Below are positions 29,925-42,960 of a stretch of 64,000 bases of DNA, piece by piece (position 1 is the stretch's first letter; each line of letters opens with the position of its first letter). The position numbers and the translations under genes are program-made. The notes beneath the pieces were generated by a model that was given only the letters and a program-made list of their open reading frames with translations, made no database searches and was not told where the DNA came from. The DNA is from Terebella lapidaria (Eukaryota > Annelida > Polychaeta > Terebellida > Terebellidae): contig OX424570.1 in NCBI GenBank assembly GCA_949152475.1, positions 15,000,694 to 15,064,693 on the forward strand, given 5' to 3'.

Positions 29925-32460
29925 TTCGGCCCATTGAGTCTGTATTACTTCACAGTGAGTGTCAGTTGTGATGTGGATAACCTTTTGTCATGCATAAATA
30001 ATCAATGGTCAATGCGATAGTATTATATACAGTTGCTGTAACACTTTCTGACATGGTGTGTGAAATTCCAGGTTTCTCAATATTATATGTGTAGGAGAAA
30101 TATATGCACAAAACGATGTAAAAAGTGATGAATATATGTTGACTTCATTGACGTGATTTTTTTTCTAAATATTTAATGTAAGAATAGATTCTAAAACATG
30201 CGAGACTTGTTCAAACAATGTGTAAAATAATATCAATGTGTTGATCTGTAGTATTACATTGTATATTTATTTTTTAAAATAATACTCGTTTTTGCGACCG
30301 TTTAATCAATATTCCACATGTCTGAGACATCGAACAATAAAATAGTAATGCTGGGTTTATTTAGATTGGTGTTAGACGGTTTTATCGATCAGGAGATCAA
30401 TAATATTAAACGAACGTGGATACTTGAGAAAGATGCCCTTAGGCTGCTGTCGAACCACAGAAAGACAAGAAAAGCGATGGGAGATTTTTTTTTTCAAATG
30501 GAACCGTCTTCGAAAAGAAACAAAGAGAGGGGAATCGAGAAAGTATTAATCAGAAACTAGGTCAGACTTTATGCAAATGGATAGAAATGGAATGTTTTTT
30601 CCCCATCAATGCATATTTGCAGACGCCCTACCCCACAAAATCAAAAAGAACTGCCGCTCCTTGCCAATAATAATCTTCATGAAAATTAGTAATTTCATGG
30701 AAATATAGAAATGAGCACATAATTAGGGATGGGCACATAAATATGGAACACCCCATATCCGCGTGTGAGTTACAGTATGTACATGTGACATGTGCAAGTA
30801 CTTCTGTTATGAAGTTGCTTCGAGTATCGTGTGTATTGTTTCGTAATTGTGCTAGTGTTTGCAAGTAATTTATCTGAGCTGGGCTAATCGGAGTTTCATT
30901 ATTGATGCAGTTGTATAATTTTGTTTCAATATTTTCTCAGTGGTATGTTAAGATTTTGATATACGTGCATATATATTATATTATATTATATTATATTATA
31001 TTATATTATATTATATTATATTATATTATATTATATTATATTATATTATATTATATTATGTTCAGCCATGTTCACTATCAGAATCAGTATGTGTGTTTGA
31101 ACAAAGCATGGTACGTTATGAAATGGTTTCGATGACTTTGTATGATTTGGTCGTCATTGTGAATAGATCCTTGTTCTGTCATGGAAAGTATTATCCACCC
31201 TTTTCACCACCAATTATTCGCCAATTTCAGTTTACAAAATAAAATTTAAAACTGGCAAAATTTTCGGGAATGGTATGTGGCTTTATGTGCATATATAGCG
31301 AGATTAAGAACAAATTGAAGCCGAAAAAATGTAGCTCGGTTGACGCTTCTATTGATCAGCTTTCTTAGAATAAATATAGCTATAAGAACATATTGATAAT
31401 CCATGTAGTTATAAACACCATGTTATTGTTATAAATACATGTGGACATGAACAATACATACACTAATGACAATAAAATCACCCAAATCCTGTAACTCCCT
31501 GGCAGTGTTCTTATCAACACAGCCAAATTTATTCTATATGTGTGTACAAAAACAACACGAAGAAAGCACAGTTATCAGTTCAGAACATTCAATGTACTAA
31601 TGCTTGATCGCTGAACACGTAATGTTATTTCGCCATGTTCAATGCGATATATGAATCTTTTCCTACGTTCATCATACAGAGTGTGTTACTTACTGCACAG
31701 ATATAGTACAGTACCACTCTGTCTGGTGGGAGATGTTCAATAAAACAAATTGACAGATATGCTTTTGGTATCTCATGTGTTTCCCTGACAACCGCATGTT
31801 TTCAGCAAAGGTATTTTTTATAAATAAAAACATTTTCATATTTTATCATCATTTCAGCGTGTTCTAGTATTTCTTGATACAAAAATATACCTATTTATAC
31901 AACATCCCTCTCATGTTCATATTACTACTACTATGGTAAGGATACTGTTGGTAGTATATCGATAATACAACTCTGTAATACACAAGAGCAAATAATACCA
32001 TATGGCTGTAGAATACGTACATATGTAAGGTTATTCATTCGAGGCAAAAAAAAAAGCTCAATGCTCTCCAAACAGAAAACGGGTTTCGTTCATTCAAATG
32101 TTCCTCTTAAACCTCTATTGAATCTCATCATTAATTTCACTAATGAGGCAATCAAGAAGCACTATTTATACGTATATGTAATTACCTGAGTATGAAGATA
32201 TTCACTGCTGTCTGCATGAGCGAATTTACTAGTCGAATGTTTAGTAAATATGATTGGGTTAGTACACAAAATCAGTTCTTTTGGAGCAATTGACATGTAA
32301 ATTTTTGTTTCTCGAGCCGCCTCAATTAACGTAAAACTGACTACAGATAAACAGTATAGAATCAAGGGCGTACGCTCGAGTATTGCAACTTCATGAAAAT
32401 ATGCGCTTACACGTGAAAAGAGAAGCAAATACCTACTGACAGATGTCAAATTTCAAAGAA
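29925..32460. repeat. duplicated block, copy 1, right part
   Basis: It aligns by eye with copy 2 (33,590 onward) and copy 3 (41,515 onward). Shared landmarks are TTCGG-CCAT-GAGT-TGTATTACTTCA, GGCTGCTGTC-AACCACA, TTTGCAGA-GCCCT, and further on CACTCTGTCTGGTGGGAGA (31,714 and 35,495) and ATTTCACT-ATGA-G-AATCAAGA (32,134 and 38,762). An ATTAT/TATAT pentanucleotide array sits at about 30,967-31,060. No coding capacity is seen. Confidence 0.6.
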
Positions 32461-33214
32461 ATCATCACGTACCATCCGGATTGTTAAAATGTCTGCAATG
32501 TATAAAAGTATTGACTATTATCAAAGTTGGACTCAATTTTAAAATCAGCCAAATTTAGCATTCTTCCTTATCATGCAAACTTGAAGGTATATCTCGAGAT
32601 AGTCAGGAATATATAGGACATATGCACACTTCTCCGCCTGTGATTGGCTATACAATATTTTCATATACTCTGAATTTTCTAACTCCTTTACACTATGTTT
32701 TTTGCTGATATTTTTCCCGATTCTAGATGGTATCGTTCTATAACTTGGCAGGCTTCACCTGGGAGACAAAATCGCTAAGATTGAAGAAGTTGGCAATCTA
32801 CCTCAATCAATGTTAAATTTCATCCCAAAACGGGATCTTGAATCTGAGCATATTCGAGTATTTGGTCATGTTTAAATCCACCAGGAATCGAAGTATTATT
32901 GTGAGTTTGGACCAGAAACACATTGGGGTATATTCTAAAGAAACCTGTTGAAAAAAAAGGAGAAATAAACAAAATTGTGTGCGGACCCCAAAAATATATG
33001 ACAGGGCTAAATTTAAGATTGGAGTAGATTGTCAACTTTTTCAATTTTCGCGATGGAAGCGTGAAATTTGGTAGAAAATTGTCGTTTGATTCACGGGTGA
33101 AGTATGCCGAGTTAAAGAAAGATACCATTTAGCATCGCAAAAATATCAGCAAAAAGTAGTTTAAACGAGTGAGAAAAATCAGCATACATGATTTGGAATG
33201 GATGATAATAAGTT
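32461..33214. other. spacer between duplicated copies 1 and 2
   Basis: No gene or named repeat recognised; AT-rich. Confidence 0.35.
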
Positions 33215-35780
33215 AAATTGCTTTCTGTAGAAGTATTGAACAGCTATGCACAACTTGTACCATAAAATTTATATAGTATTATGTTCTCATAATATCCAAA
33301 CAAGAGCCCAATAGGAGGTTAATTGTACTAATCCAAGAAAACTTGTCACTTTCTATCAGATACAAACACTCCATTTACAATGTGACATCAACTCACAATG
33401 ACTTAATCACACATTGTTTACATTTCCGCCAGGATAACGATAGTGCCCCTGCTGCGCCATTGTTACTATGACAACGGTCTCGGTACCTTATATAATCAAC
33501 GCTGAGATGAGTAAATAACTTAGAGAGCCGCCCATTTATGCACAATTGCCAACAACAAACAAGTTACTCTAGCATTGTTTGACATCTTCGGTCCATTGAG
33601 TCTGTATTACTTCATAGTAAGTGTCGGTTGTGATGTAGATAACCTTTTGTCATGCATAAATACCGGTAATCATTGATGATTGGTTTCTGCGAATATAATA
33701 TAAAAAGAGCCAATAAACAATGCAATACAAAATACAATATGTTACTTTATTATCAGGCTTCCTGGTATGATATGTGTTGTTTCTTATTTTGATATACTGT
33801 GTGTGTAATAAACGTACATATACAAAACATTACATGTATAATTTATGAATAAATGTCGACATCTTTCAAATGAACCGTGTTTCAGAATACTAAATGAAAG
33901 AATACTTACAAGATATGATGTTATAAACATTTTGGTGATTATATATATTTTAAAACCGAAGATAATATGGACTTTGAAATATAGTATTTGTGTTGAGGAA
34001 AATGCAATATGTTGTATCCAAGAATTTTGTTTGTAAATAACACTCGCCTTGCGACCGTCTGCTCAAAATTCCACTTCGAAGAACAAAGGACTGTCGCTGG
34101 GAGTATTTTGAAGTTTAAAGGGGAAGACAACTTGTGATAGACAGCTATATCGATAAGGAGATAAAAATGTTTGAGAAAAGTGAACGCTTGAGAAAGATGC
34201 CCTCAGGCTGCTGTCTAACCACATTCAAACAATGAATTGGTGAGAGAAAAAAAAGGAAAATGGAGAGGGAACTGCAGTTAAATACAACTGATGGTGGGAA
34301 ATGGGGATAGGATCGATAGAGAAACTAGGTAAGACTTCATGCAAACTGACAAAAATGTATTTTTCCCGCACGAATGCATATTTAAAGATGCCCTACCCCA
34401 CAAAATCAACAAAAACTGCCCCTCCCTGTCAATAACAATACATCTTGCGGATAAACTTTATTTTTATGGGAAGGTAAAAAATGATACTATGGCTCAGACA
34501 AAATGGTGATATCCCAAGCAAAGTAAATAGTAGCAGTAGATAAATCACACGCTTTACGTGGCTTTAGTTGACATGAGTACCATGTGTATTGTCTCGTAAA
34601 TGTGCTAGTGTTCGCAAGTAATTTATCTGGGATGGGTTATGAATTATCACATATTAATTTGGGTGTATACCTACATTTTACATCATGTTTAATCCACCTA
34701 CCTTAAAGTTTATTATTGACGCAATGGCAGCTCATCCATCATAAAAAAATAACCTAAAGGCTAAGACGGGTTACCGGACAATATATGTTTTATATTTCAG
34801 ATATTAGCCAATTCAAGGTCAAGAGAATATTCAGCATATACCATTTTTTTATATATGCCCACAATTGATTACCAATCTCTAATCTCAATATTAAATTGTG
34901 TCCCATCATAAAGCATAAGAGAATTTAACATAGGAAAGTCTCATTTAGGCCGAGTTTGGGCCTGAAATGGCCAAGTTTAAGCGATTAAAGAGTAAGGAAA
35001 CTTATACACATCATACGAGTACATATCAGGAGTGTTATGTATCAATAAAAAAAAATAATGAATTTTAAGAAAACGACCGTCAAAGTCCAAAATTTACCGT
35101 TTTTCGTCAAGAATGGCCGCCATTTTGAAAGAATACCTACCTCTCGAAAAAAAATACCTCCCTCTAGAAATATTTTCAGGCATTTTTAAGCAAAATTTCA
35201 GGAAGATTCTATTGTAGACTTTAAAGATAAAGATGTAGACAGACGACGATGACGGACGCACCGCCATGCCAATACGTTATCGGGCATAAGGTGTGGTAGC
35301 CTAAAAATGTGGATGTAGAACTAAAGCACATAAAAAGATTGTGAGAATATAGTTATGGATTCAAAATAGTTACTGCAAAATACCAAAACTTGATCACTCA
35401 ACACGTAATTTTATACCGCCATGTGCAATGCGATATATTAGTCTTTGTCTACATTTATAATACACAGTGTGTTACCTCACCGATATAATACAGTACTACT
35501 CTGTCTGGTGGGAGACGTTTTCGCCTTTTTAAAATAGTCCTCCATCAGGTCGAGTCAATAAAACAAATTGACAGATAAACTCTTTTGTATCTCAAGTGTT
35601 TCGCTGACAAACGCATGTTTTCAGCAAGAGTATATATATATGTATTTTTTTTAAACTTAAACGCATGTTTTATCGTCTTTTCAGAGTGTTTCAGGTGTTA
35701 TCATATGAAGTCAAAACTAAAATGTTAAATGTATGAACTGATAAAAAAGCTATGCATAATTCTACAGCATTTCTGTTCAA
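33215..35780. repeat. duplicated block, copy 2 (partial, interrupted)
   Basis: It starts with the end of the left part (TTGAACAGCTATGCACAA; copy 3 has the same at 41,101) and runs into the right part. It is interrupted by the element at 34,757-35,303. After 35,780 foreign sequence intervenes until about 38,575, where the alignment with copy 1 resumes to about 38,860. Confidence 0.6.
34757..35303. repeat. second copy of the 2,191-3,185 dispersed element
   Basis: It starts AAGGCTAAGACGGGTTACCGG and ends near GGTGTGGTAGCCT. It has only a single partial internal unit where the first copy has four tandem units. Confidence 0.65.
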
Positions 35781-35783
35781 AAT

Positions 35784-36200
35784 AATATGTTATTATGCAG
35801 AGCATAGAGACGCAGCGAGTGGAAATGCAGATTTCTTGTATATCTCTATACATGTATTATAGTCGTATTAATTATTATCATGTTAATGGGCATATGTGTG
35901 CCGGTGTATTTATACTGTATCTACATGTATATGATATAAATACACTGCAATGATGCTGATAGATCTAGGCCTAAAAGATTGCCAAAAAATATTGACTAAT
36001 ACTTGCAAGCGGATGCAAGCGGGTGAATAAAAAAAACTGCCTGAATCAGGCTCATGGACAGTCAGTGGGCCTAGATCTATGTGTGTAACAATAAAACTAA
36101 AAAAAACTTTCATCATAACCAATTGTTGTTATTGTATCTACATATTCAAAATGCTCCTTTTCCACTCGCTGCGTCCCTATGGTCTGCATAATAACATATT
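35784..36200. repeat. MITE with about 40-bp inverted ends
   Basis: The left end (AATATGTTATTATGCAGAG, then GACGCAGCGAGTGGAAA) matches the reverse complement of the right end (TTTCCACTCGCTGCGTCCC, then GCATAATAACATATT) with two or three mismatches. Inside is a further perfect 13-bp inverted pair (ATAGATCTAGGCC near 35,959 and GGCCTAGATCTAT near 36,069). No coding capacity; a non-autonomous DNA element. Confidence 0.75.
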
Positions 36201-38542
36201 AATTTGAAGGTGTGTTAAATGCTTTGAACATCCCAAAATGTAGACGAATTTAGGACACATGGCTCGCATGCAGAATTGCAGATAATCAACTCCCTGATTC
36301 AGCAGCACTGTAACCTCAATTAAGACGCGGTGAGAACGAACGGGTTGATAGCTGTAACCTCAAGATGCAACAGTTACTATTTCAGACTTCTGACATGAGG
36401 TTTGATAGGTAAGAAAGGTAACCCATTATGGGCGATATTTGTCCCTCTAGATAATCAATATAATGATTGAGTTTATGAGTAACACACAATCATAAATGCA
36501 GAAATTTCATCATGACCACTGTTATTTCTGAACCTGACAACTCACTTACTATAAGGAACTACCTGGGAATAGATATTGCCCAAGACTAACTGCATGAGAT
36601 TCAATGGATATTTTGTGACTAGAATTTCATGAGCGAAATACACTTAAAACAGTAATTACAGCTGTATCACATAATGAAGTTCTTTAGTTGATTTAAAAAA
36701 AAAAAAAATTTCATAACCGTTTTTATAGGAAACTAACTTCTGTGAACTGTGATAATCAACGATAAGAATATATCAGTAACACAAAGTGATGAAGGCAGAT
36801 ACAGACAACCCCATACTTGTTGTGTTGTGAATAAACTTTCCAACAAAAAAAAATTCTTTCATAACCAATTGTCATATTTATATCCAACCACTAACTATAG
36901 AGGAATAACTGAGATCAAAATTGCCCTGGAGATTCATCTGATGACCTGCCTATTCAAGACAACAGATCAAGAGAATAGATCTATTCGAGCCAACAATATG
37001 CCTATGTAGTGCCAAGCACCACATACCCACACAGGAAAATTAAGAACGAATGAAATTATGAGCGATGACAGTGCTGCGGATCACACCAAACAGTGATTTT
37101 ACTGCACAATATTGTGGAAACAACGCCTACTGGATGACTATTCAATTTGAAGGTGTGAAAGTGTGGGTCACACTGAACATACCTCTGCATAACATTGAAT
37201 CTGTAAAATCGTGGTTATAGCATATTATTATTTCATTAATATCATGTATACAATGGACAAATTTTATCGTCATTATTATTTGTTACTATTACATATTGCA
37301 TGTATCAAACAGAATAATTTCACTCTGATATATTCATCACTCGTCAATATATCAGAGTGGTTGAATGTGTAGAGATACAAAATTATGTCAGTAAAATTTT
37401 GACAGCGCATATCTTTTTGTTGTTATCCATGTTATCGGTCTGGCTTCCTATTGTGACAATAAAATTGAGTGAAAAACTGACCGAAGTCTTTTTTATTTGA
37501 TCAACAAAGAACACGGTTTCATGTACAATAACCTATACTGAACAAAATAATATAAACGAAAAAATAAGCCTATTTGACATGGGGAGGTTATATTTTGTCC
37601 AGCATGTTCACTGTACAACTCAGCATGAATGGAATTACTTATAAAGTAATGGGTGTTTAATTTTCTTCCCTATACTAGAATAACTGTGTGTATGTCAGGC
37701 TCCAGTCTTTTGTGGATATCAAAAAGTTTCTGATGCATTCAAATAAATCTGTTAACATATGGAAAATACCTATAGCCGTGGTAAGGAAAACATATGTATA
37801 TGTTCTTGTATAAATGTTCAACAAGTGAATTCATTAATAAGCAAAGATATGTCATTGTACCAGTTCAATATTTGGAAGAAAATAATGTTGGGCGATATTT
37901 AATTTTTTTTGTGCTTGCAAGCATTAATTTGAACGAAAATTGCATAATTTGAACTATTCACCATCCAGCATCAGGCATTCAAGTCCTTTGCGTTTTGGAA
38001 CATAAGGCGTCAAAGTTCTAGAATATACGCACGAATACGGCATAACTCACTATCATATACTCGTATACAGTAGTGAGCATACTGATTCATGTATGCATGT
38101 TCGCGTGACGCTATACAAAAATCTACTTTTTTCTAGAGTATCCTGCTTGCGTGAAATTACGGTATCGGGCGGCCGTTGTCATGGAGTCGCGTTGTGATGT
38201 CTCGCAGTTCCAGTCTCGTTGTTTGTCCACGACACAAAAAAGACTGATGAATGTCATCTAGCTGCTGTATTCATGTTATATACTCGAATAAAAAATGCAA
38301 TAACCGATTGAGGAACGCTCGTGAAACCATATTGCGAAACGGTGCTTCGCAAAAAAAAAAAAATCACTGAGCGGTGAAATTCGCTCCCAGATCGCTAGGG
38401 GTTTCCTGTCTAAAAAAACTTCCGGTCAAAATTCGCAGAGATGAAAATTGTGATCATAGTAGCTGGGACTATCTTTAGTTTCTGCTGCTTTCAGTGCTTT
38501 GGTGTTATTTTCTCGGACATGCAATACCATTAGACGCAGTTC
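36201..38542. other. spacer, no gene seen
   Basis: AT-rich. At about 36,244-36,270 CGAATTTAGGACACATGGCTCG resembles the end of the MITE family found at 59.2-59.8 kb. Otherwise only short frames and A/T runs. Confidence 0.4.
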
Positions 38543-38559
38543 GGCGCGCTTCGCGCGCC
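38543..38559. repeat. GC-rich hairpin with TTC loop
   Basis: GGCGCGC-TTC-GCGCGCC, a perfect 7-bp stem, flanked by the further partly paired GACGCAG and CGCTGCG. Confidence 0.6.
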
Positions 38560-39603
38560 TCGCTGCGTTACTACTATGGTAGTAATTCGATATTACAGCT
38601 CTGGAATACACAAGGGCAACTTACGCCCTATCGCTGTGAAATACGCATGTTGGGTTATCTACACAAGGCCAGAAATAAAACGTGAGTAAATGCTGTCGAA
38701 ACAGGAAACTGGTTCCGTTATTTCAAAAGTTTCTCAAAACTTCTATTGAATCTAATCATCAATTTCACTGATGATGTAATCAAGATGCACTATTTATATG
38801 TTTGTATGTAATTACCTGAGTATAAATAAGTCATAGTGATCAACTGCGAATGTTTAGTAAACATGCTTGTATATAAAACAGCGAAGACAAAACATGTAAT
38901 CACATGCGAATATTGTGAATGCCCCGATATCAGCCACTCTACAAAATGTTATCAAAGAGTGTACAATAAATTTTGCGCTATTTGACGGTATATTCAAGGT
39001 TGAATTTACATACTGAGACATCGTAAAATGAAGAAAATACTATGATTACCATCGTTTCAGTGATGTAGTTCCTGTTCTAATATTTTTTGTAGCAGGAGTA
39101 TGGTCAAATTGTGAACGATGAGGTACATGTACAATTCATGTACCATTTTATCAATTAACATGTCTTATATTTTTTCATGATAACTTCACCACGTGATGTT
39201 TACATTTCAGGAGTCTTTCGAAGTGGAGATTCCAGGTGGATCTAATTGTTGTCATGACAATGGCCTCATTGATATGAAAACAACTCGCGTTGAAGGGTAA
39301 ATAAAATACTGAGTGCTATTCATACAGGCTTGATCTGTGAAGAACATATTATCTTATTATAATACATGTATATTGTAGTTGACATAAAAACACAGCATGA
39401 TGTATATAAAATGAGTGGTTGACAGTAGTGACAGTTACGGTATTAATAATTCAATGTCATGCTTGAATGCTCATTGACCAGAAACATAGCAACTACAATA
39501 TTTGTTGTACAAAATAGTATACTAACTATTTTTGCTATTCTTTAGGTGTTCCTATTTTAATTGCAAATACATACCACATAATATTCTTGAAAAAATATGT
39601 CAT

Positions 39604-39749
39604 TGTAGCGTTGTGACGGTTGTGACGTGGTAGCTACACAGTAGTGACACCACGGTTATAGCGTGAACGTGCTGACAGGTATATAAGACATTCGGTGACA
39701 CTCCAGTGATGGGGTATACCTCTTCATCGTGGGGTCGCCGAACTTTACA
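39604..39749 (+). repeat. TRIM left LTR
   Basis: 146 bp with TG...CA ends, identical to 39,926-40,071. The plus orientation is set by the primer-binding site and purine tract. Confidence 0.88.
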
Positions 39750-39807
39750 TTGGTGCCTGACCTTTCGAACCACAGTGGTTTCTCTCGGCATCGCTCCCGG
39801 GTCGGCC

Positions 39808-39879
39808 CCCGCTGTTGACTCGCATCACCGCCATGTGTGATGTAAGGCATACATGGCCTGTGACCGGCTCAACAGCGGG
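39808..39879 (+). other. stem-loop inside the TRIM
   Basis: CCCGCTGTTGA (39,808-39,818) pairs perfectly with TCAACAGCGGG (39,869-39,879) around a 50-nt loop that itself holds short pairings (GCATCAC/GTGATG). It is the only extended structure in the internal region and could be a packaging or dimerisation signal. Confidence 0.5.
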
Positions 39880-39925
39880 ATATAGCTGACCTCGGGGACG
39901 AGGTCTTTCCGAAAGGGGAAAGCAC

Positions 39926-40071
39926 TGTAGCGTTGTGACGGTTGTGACGTGGTAGCTACACAGTAGTGACACCACGGTTATAGCGTGAACGTGCTGACAG
40001 GTATATAAGACATTCGGTGACACTCCAGTGATGGGGTATACCTCTTCATCGTGGGGTCGCCGAACTTTACA
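39926..40071 (+). repeat. TRIM right LTR
   Basis: Identical to the left LTR over all 146 bp; followed by the TCAT duplication. Confidence 0.88.
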
Positions 40072-42960
40072 TCATAATAACAATTTTTACATCCATCCGA
40101 AAATACTTTTCAGGATATGTTGTAGTTTCAGACTTTTTTTTTTTTGCTCAATAAATATGTAATCAATAATAACGCATATTATTCCATTTTTGTGACACAT
40201 CGCATCATATTGGATTTTTGAAAGCCGAGTATACTTTTGTACACTCGAGTGTTAATTCCTAGGCTATCTCTATTGATGAACTCAATATGATGATGTTGAA
40301 TACTTGTAATGAATGGTCTTTGTCGAAGACAGTGGCTAACATCGATCGGTAAATCAATATCGTCCCATGGAATAATGTGACTAATTAATAAAGACGCATT
40401 TGAATATTTCCAGACACCAGATATTGGACGACATAGAAGAAACAAAGATTCGGACGAATATGGTTCCACTGTTGCACGCAGAATATGCTGGAGAAAAGAC
40501 ATGTTACAGCGGAATTTGTGTCAAAGCTTACACACACATGTAAAGGGGATATAATAATGCATAATAATGCATATTTCTAGACTTTTTATCAGGCGGAAGA
40601 TGAGCAAAACCTACCGCCCATCCTCCGTGTTAATATTATTATTTCTTGGGCGAGAGCTTGAAATGGGATAAATATTATGGGGTTCACATTTCGTTATAAT
40701 CATGGGTATCCAAGTAATGTGAATATGCAAAGGAACTGAGTGAATAATTTGTGCATGACTCTTAGATGAGCGGAGAAATCTGACACAAGTATTGTAAAAA
40801 AAAATGCACGAAAATGGAAACACGGGTTATATGATGTTACTTTTGACGTGAAGTAATGGTATTAGGAATGGCAGCATGGATTTGATTTGTGAATTAGTAC
40901 GATTGTTTGCTATGATTTACACAACAGTTGCTTTCTTCTGTCCACAATGTACACGTGTACTTTTATGGAGCGTTTAAGGGTGAAAAACAATTTCTATAAC
41001 CTACACTGTGCAATTGTCTGCACATTTTTCCACTACTTATTGATCAAATATAGTCTTACATTAGTATGTCAATTAGGCCACACTGCTTGTTGCGGAAGAA
41101 TTGAACAGCTATGCAAAACCTTTTCCATAAAATTTATATATTATTATCCGTATCATAATATCTGAATAAAAGATAAACAGAAGTTCATCAGTAAAATGTA
41201 CATATCATTATGTTATCATAATATCTAAACAAAAGTCCAATAGAGGGTTAATTACTCCATTTTCAAGTTCACTTGTCACTTTCTACCAGATATAAACAAT
41301 TTATTTACAATGTGACATCAACTCACAATGACCTAATCACTCTTTGTTTACATTTCCGCCAGGATAACGATAGTGCCCTTGCTGGGCCATTGTTACTATG
41401 ACAACGGTCTAGGCACCTTATATAATCAACTCTCAGATGAGTAAATAACTTGGAGAGCCGCCCATTTATGCGTAATTGCCAAAAACAAACAAGTTACTCA
41501 AACATTGTTTGACATCTTCGGTCCATCGAGTTTGTATTACTTCATAGTGAGTGTCAGTTGTGATGCAGATAACCTTTTGTCATGCATAAAAAATCATTGA
41601 TCAATGCGGCAATATCTTATGACAGCTTGTCAGTAGGTTTCCTGTAATTATGCGTGATATGGTGGTTTCTCAGTTTGACACATTGTATGTGTAGTAGATA
41701 TACATATACAAAACAATACATATTACATTTATGAATGAATGTAAACTTAATTCACAAAGACTCCTTCACGATATTCCACGAAAACTAATACATAAAAGAC
41801 ATGTTGTCATCGATTTTGTAGCATCCTGATTAACACAGTTGATGAAAAATAAACATGAAGCAAGAATAAAGTATAGAGAAAAGGTAATTATGTCGAAGAA
41901 TGAACAATAAGTTGATCCTATTTTAGGAGCAGCTCACATCATATCAGAATTATAATGTATGTTTAGAAACAGCATGCCACGTTATGACAATTTGGGTGAC
42001 GTCCGTGTTCTGTTGAGCGATTCTTATGTTATAATTTTATTTCATGAAAAACATTATACTCAAGTTTTAGTTTTCAACAGTTTCGGTTTACAACATTGAT
42101 TTTAAAACCAGCAATATAGGGGTTTTTTTTAAATAAGTCATTGGTTTTTTTGGGGGGAAACGTTTTACTACTTTGAAACTGCTTTGTTAAATCGGGCGGC
42201 TGTCTGCTCATAATTCCACATATCGGAGACATCTGAGAACAAAGGAGTAATGCTGAGATTATTTAAAGTTTAAAGAGAAGAAAAAAACGTGTGGTAGACG
42301 GTTTTATCGATCAGGAGATCAATATTGGTTAAACAGGAGTGAACGCTTGGAAAAAATGCCCTTAGGCTGCTGTCTAACCACAGTAAGACAAGAAAACTGA
42401 TGGGAGAAAAAAAGAAAAAAGGAAAGGGAACCGCCCTTAAAAGATAACTGACGGCAGAAAATGGGAATAATATCAATACAGAAACTAGGTCAGACTTTAT
42501 GCAAATAGACAAAAATGTATTCTTTTTTCTCCAGTAATGCATATTTGCAGATGCCCTGTCCACAAAATCAACAAGAACTGCCCCTCCCTGCCAATACTAA
42601 TACTTCCTGCAGAAAATTGGTAATTTTATGGAAATGTAGAAAACGATGTCATGCCTATAATTTGCTATGATACAAAATGGCGATATCCCAAGCAAAGTAA
42701 ACAATATCAGTAAATAAATCCCACGCTTTACTTGGCTTTACATGACGTGAGTGCCACTTGTAATTGTGGGGAATTAGGGATGAGCACATAAATATGGAAC
42801 ACCCCATATCCGCGCGTGAGTTACAGTATGTACATATGACATGTACAAGTACTTCTGTTGTGAAGTGACTGCGAGTGTCGTGTGTATTGTCTCGTAAATT
42901 TGCTGGGTTGTTTGCAAGTAATTTATCTGAGACTGGTTAGTTAATCTATATTAAATTCAT

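Larger units (their letters stand above)
39604..40071. mobile_element. TRIM (terminal-repeat retrotransposon in miniature), 468 bp
   Basis: Two identical 146-bp terminal direct repeats (TGTAGCGTTGTG...CGAACTTTACA) flank 176 bp of internal sequence. The whole is bracketed by TCAT at 39,600-39,603 and 40,072-40,075. The internal part begins one base after the left LTR with TGGTGCCTGACC, a primer-binding site, and ends with the purine tract GAAAGGGGAAAG just before the right LTR. Each LTR has a TATA-like TATATAAG (39,680 and 40,002). There is no coding capacity, so it must be moved by proteins of another retrotransposon. Perfect LTR identity indicates very recent insertion. Compared with copy 1 of the block, removing the element restores the expected junction. 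Confidence 0.88.
39190..42960. repeat. duplicated block, copy 3 (most complete)
   Basis: It contains both the left part (to about 41,515) and the right part without the Gypsy or LINE insertions, so it shows what copy 1 looked like before them. It is interrupted only by the TRIM at 39,604-40,071. Short open frames inside are not conserved between copies, so it is probably non-coding. Confidence 0.6.

Noticed and set aside
39740..39770. tRNA-derived origin of the TRIM internal region
   Set aside because: Beyond TGGTGCC the complement does not fit a full T-arm and acceptor stem, so only a primer-binding site is claimed.
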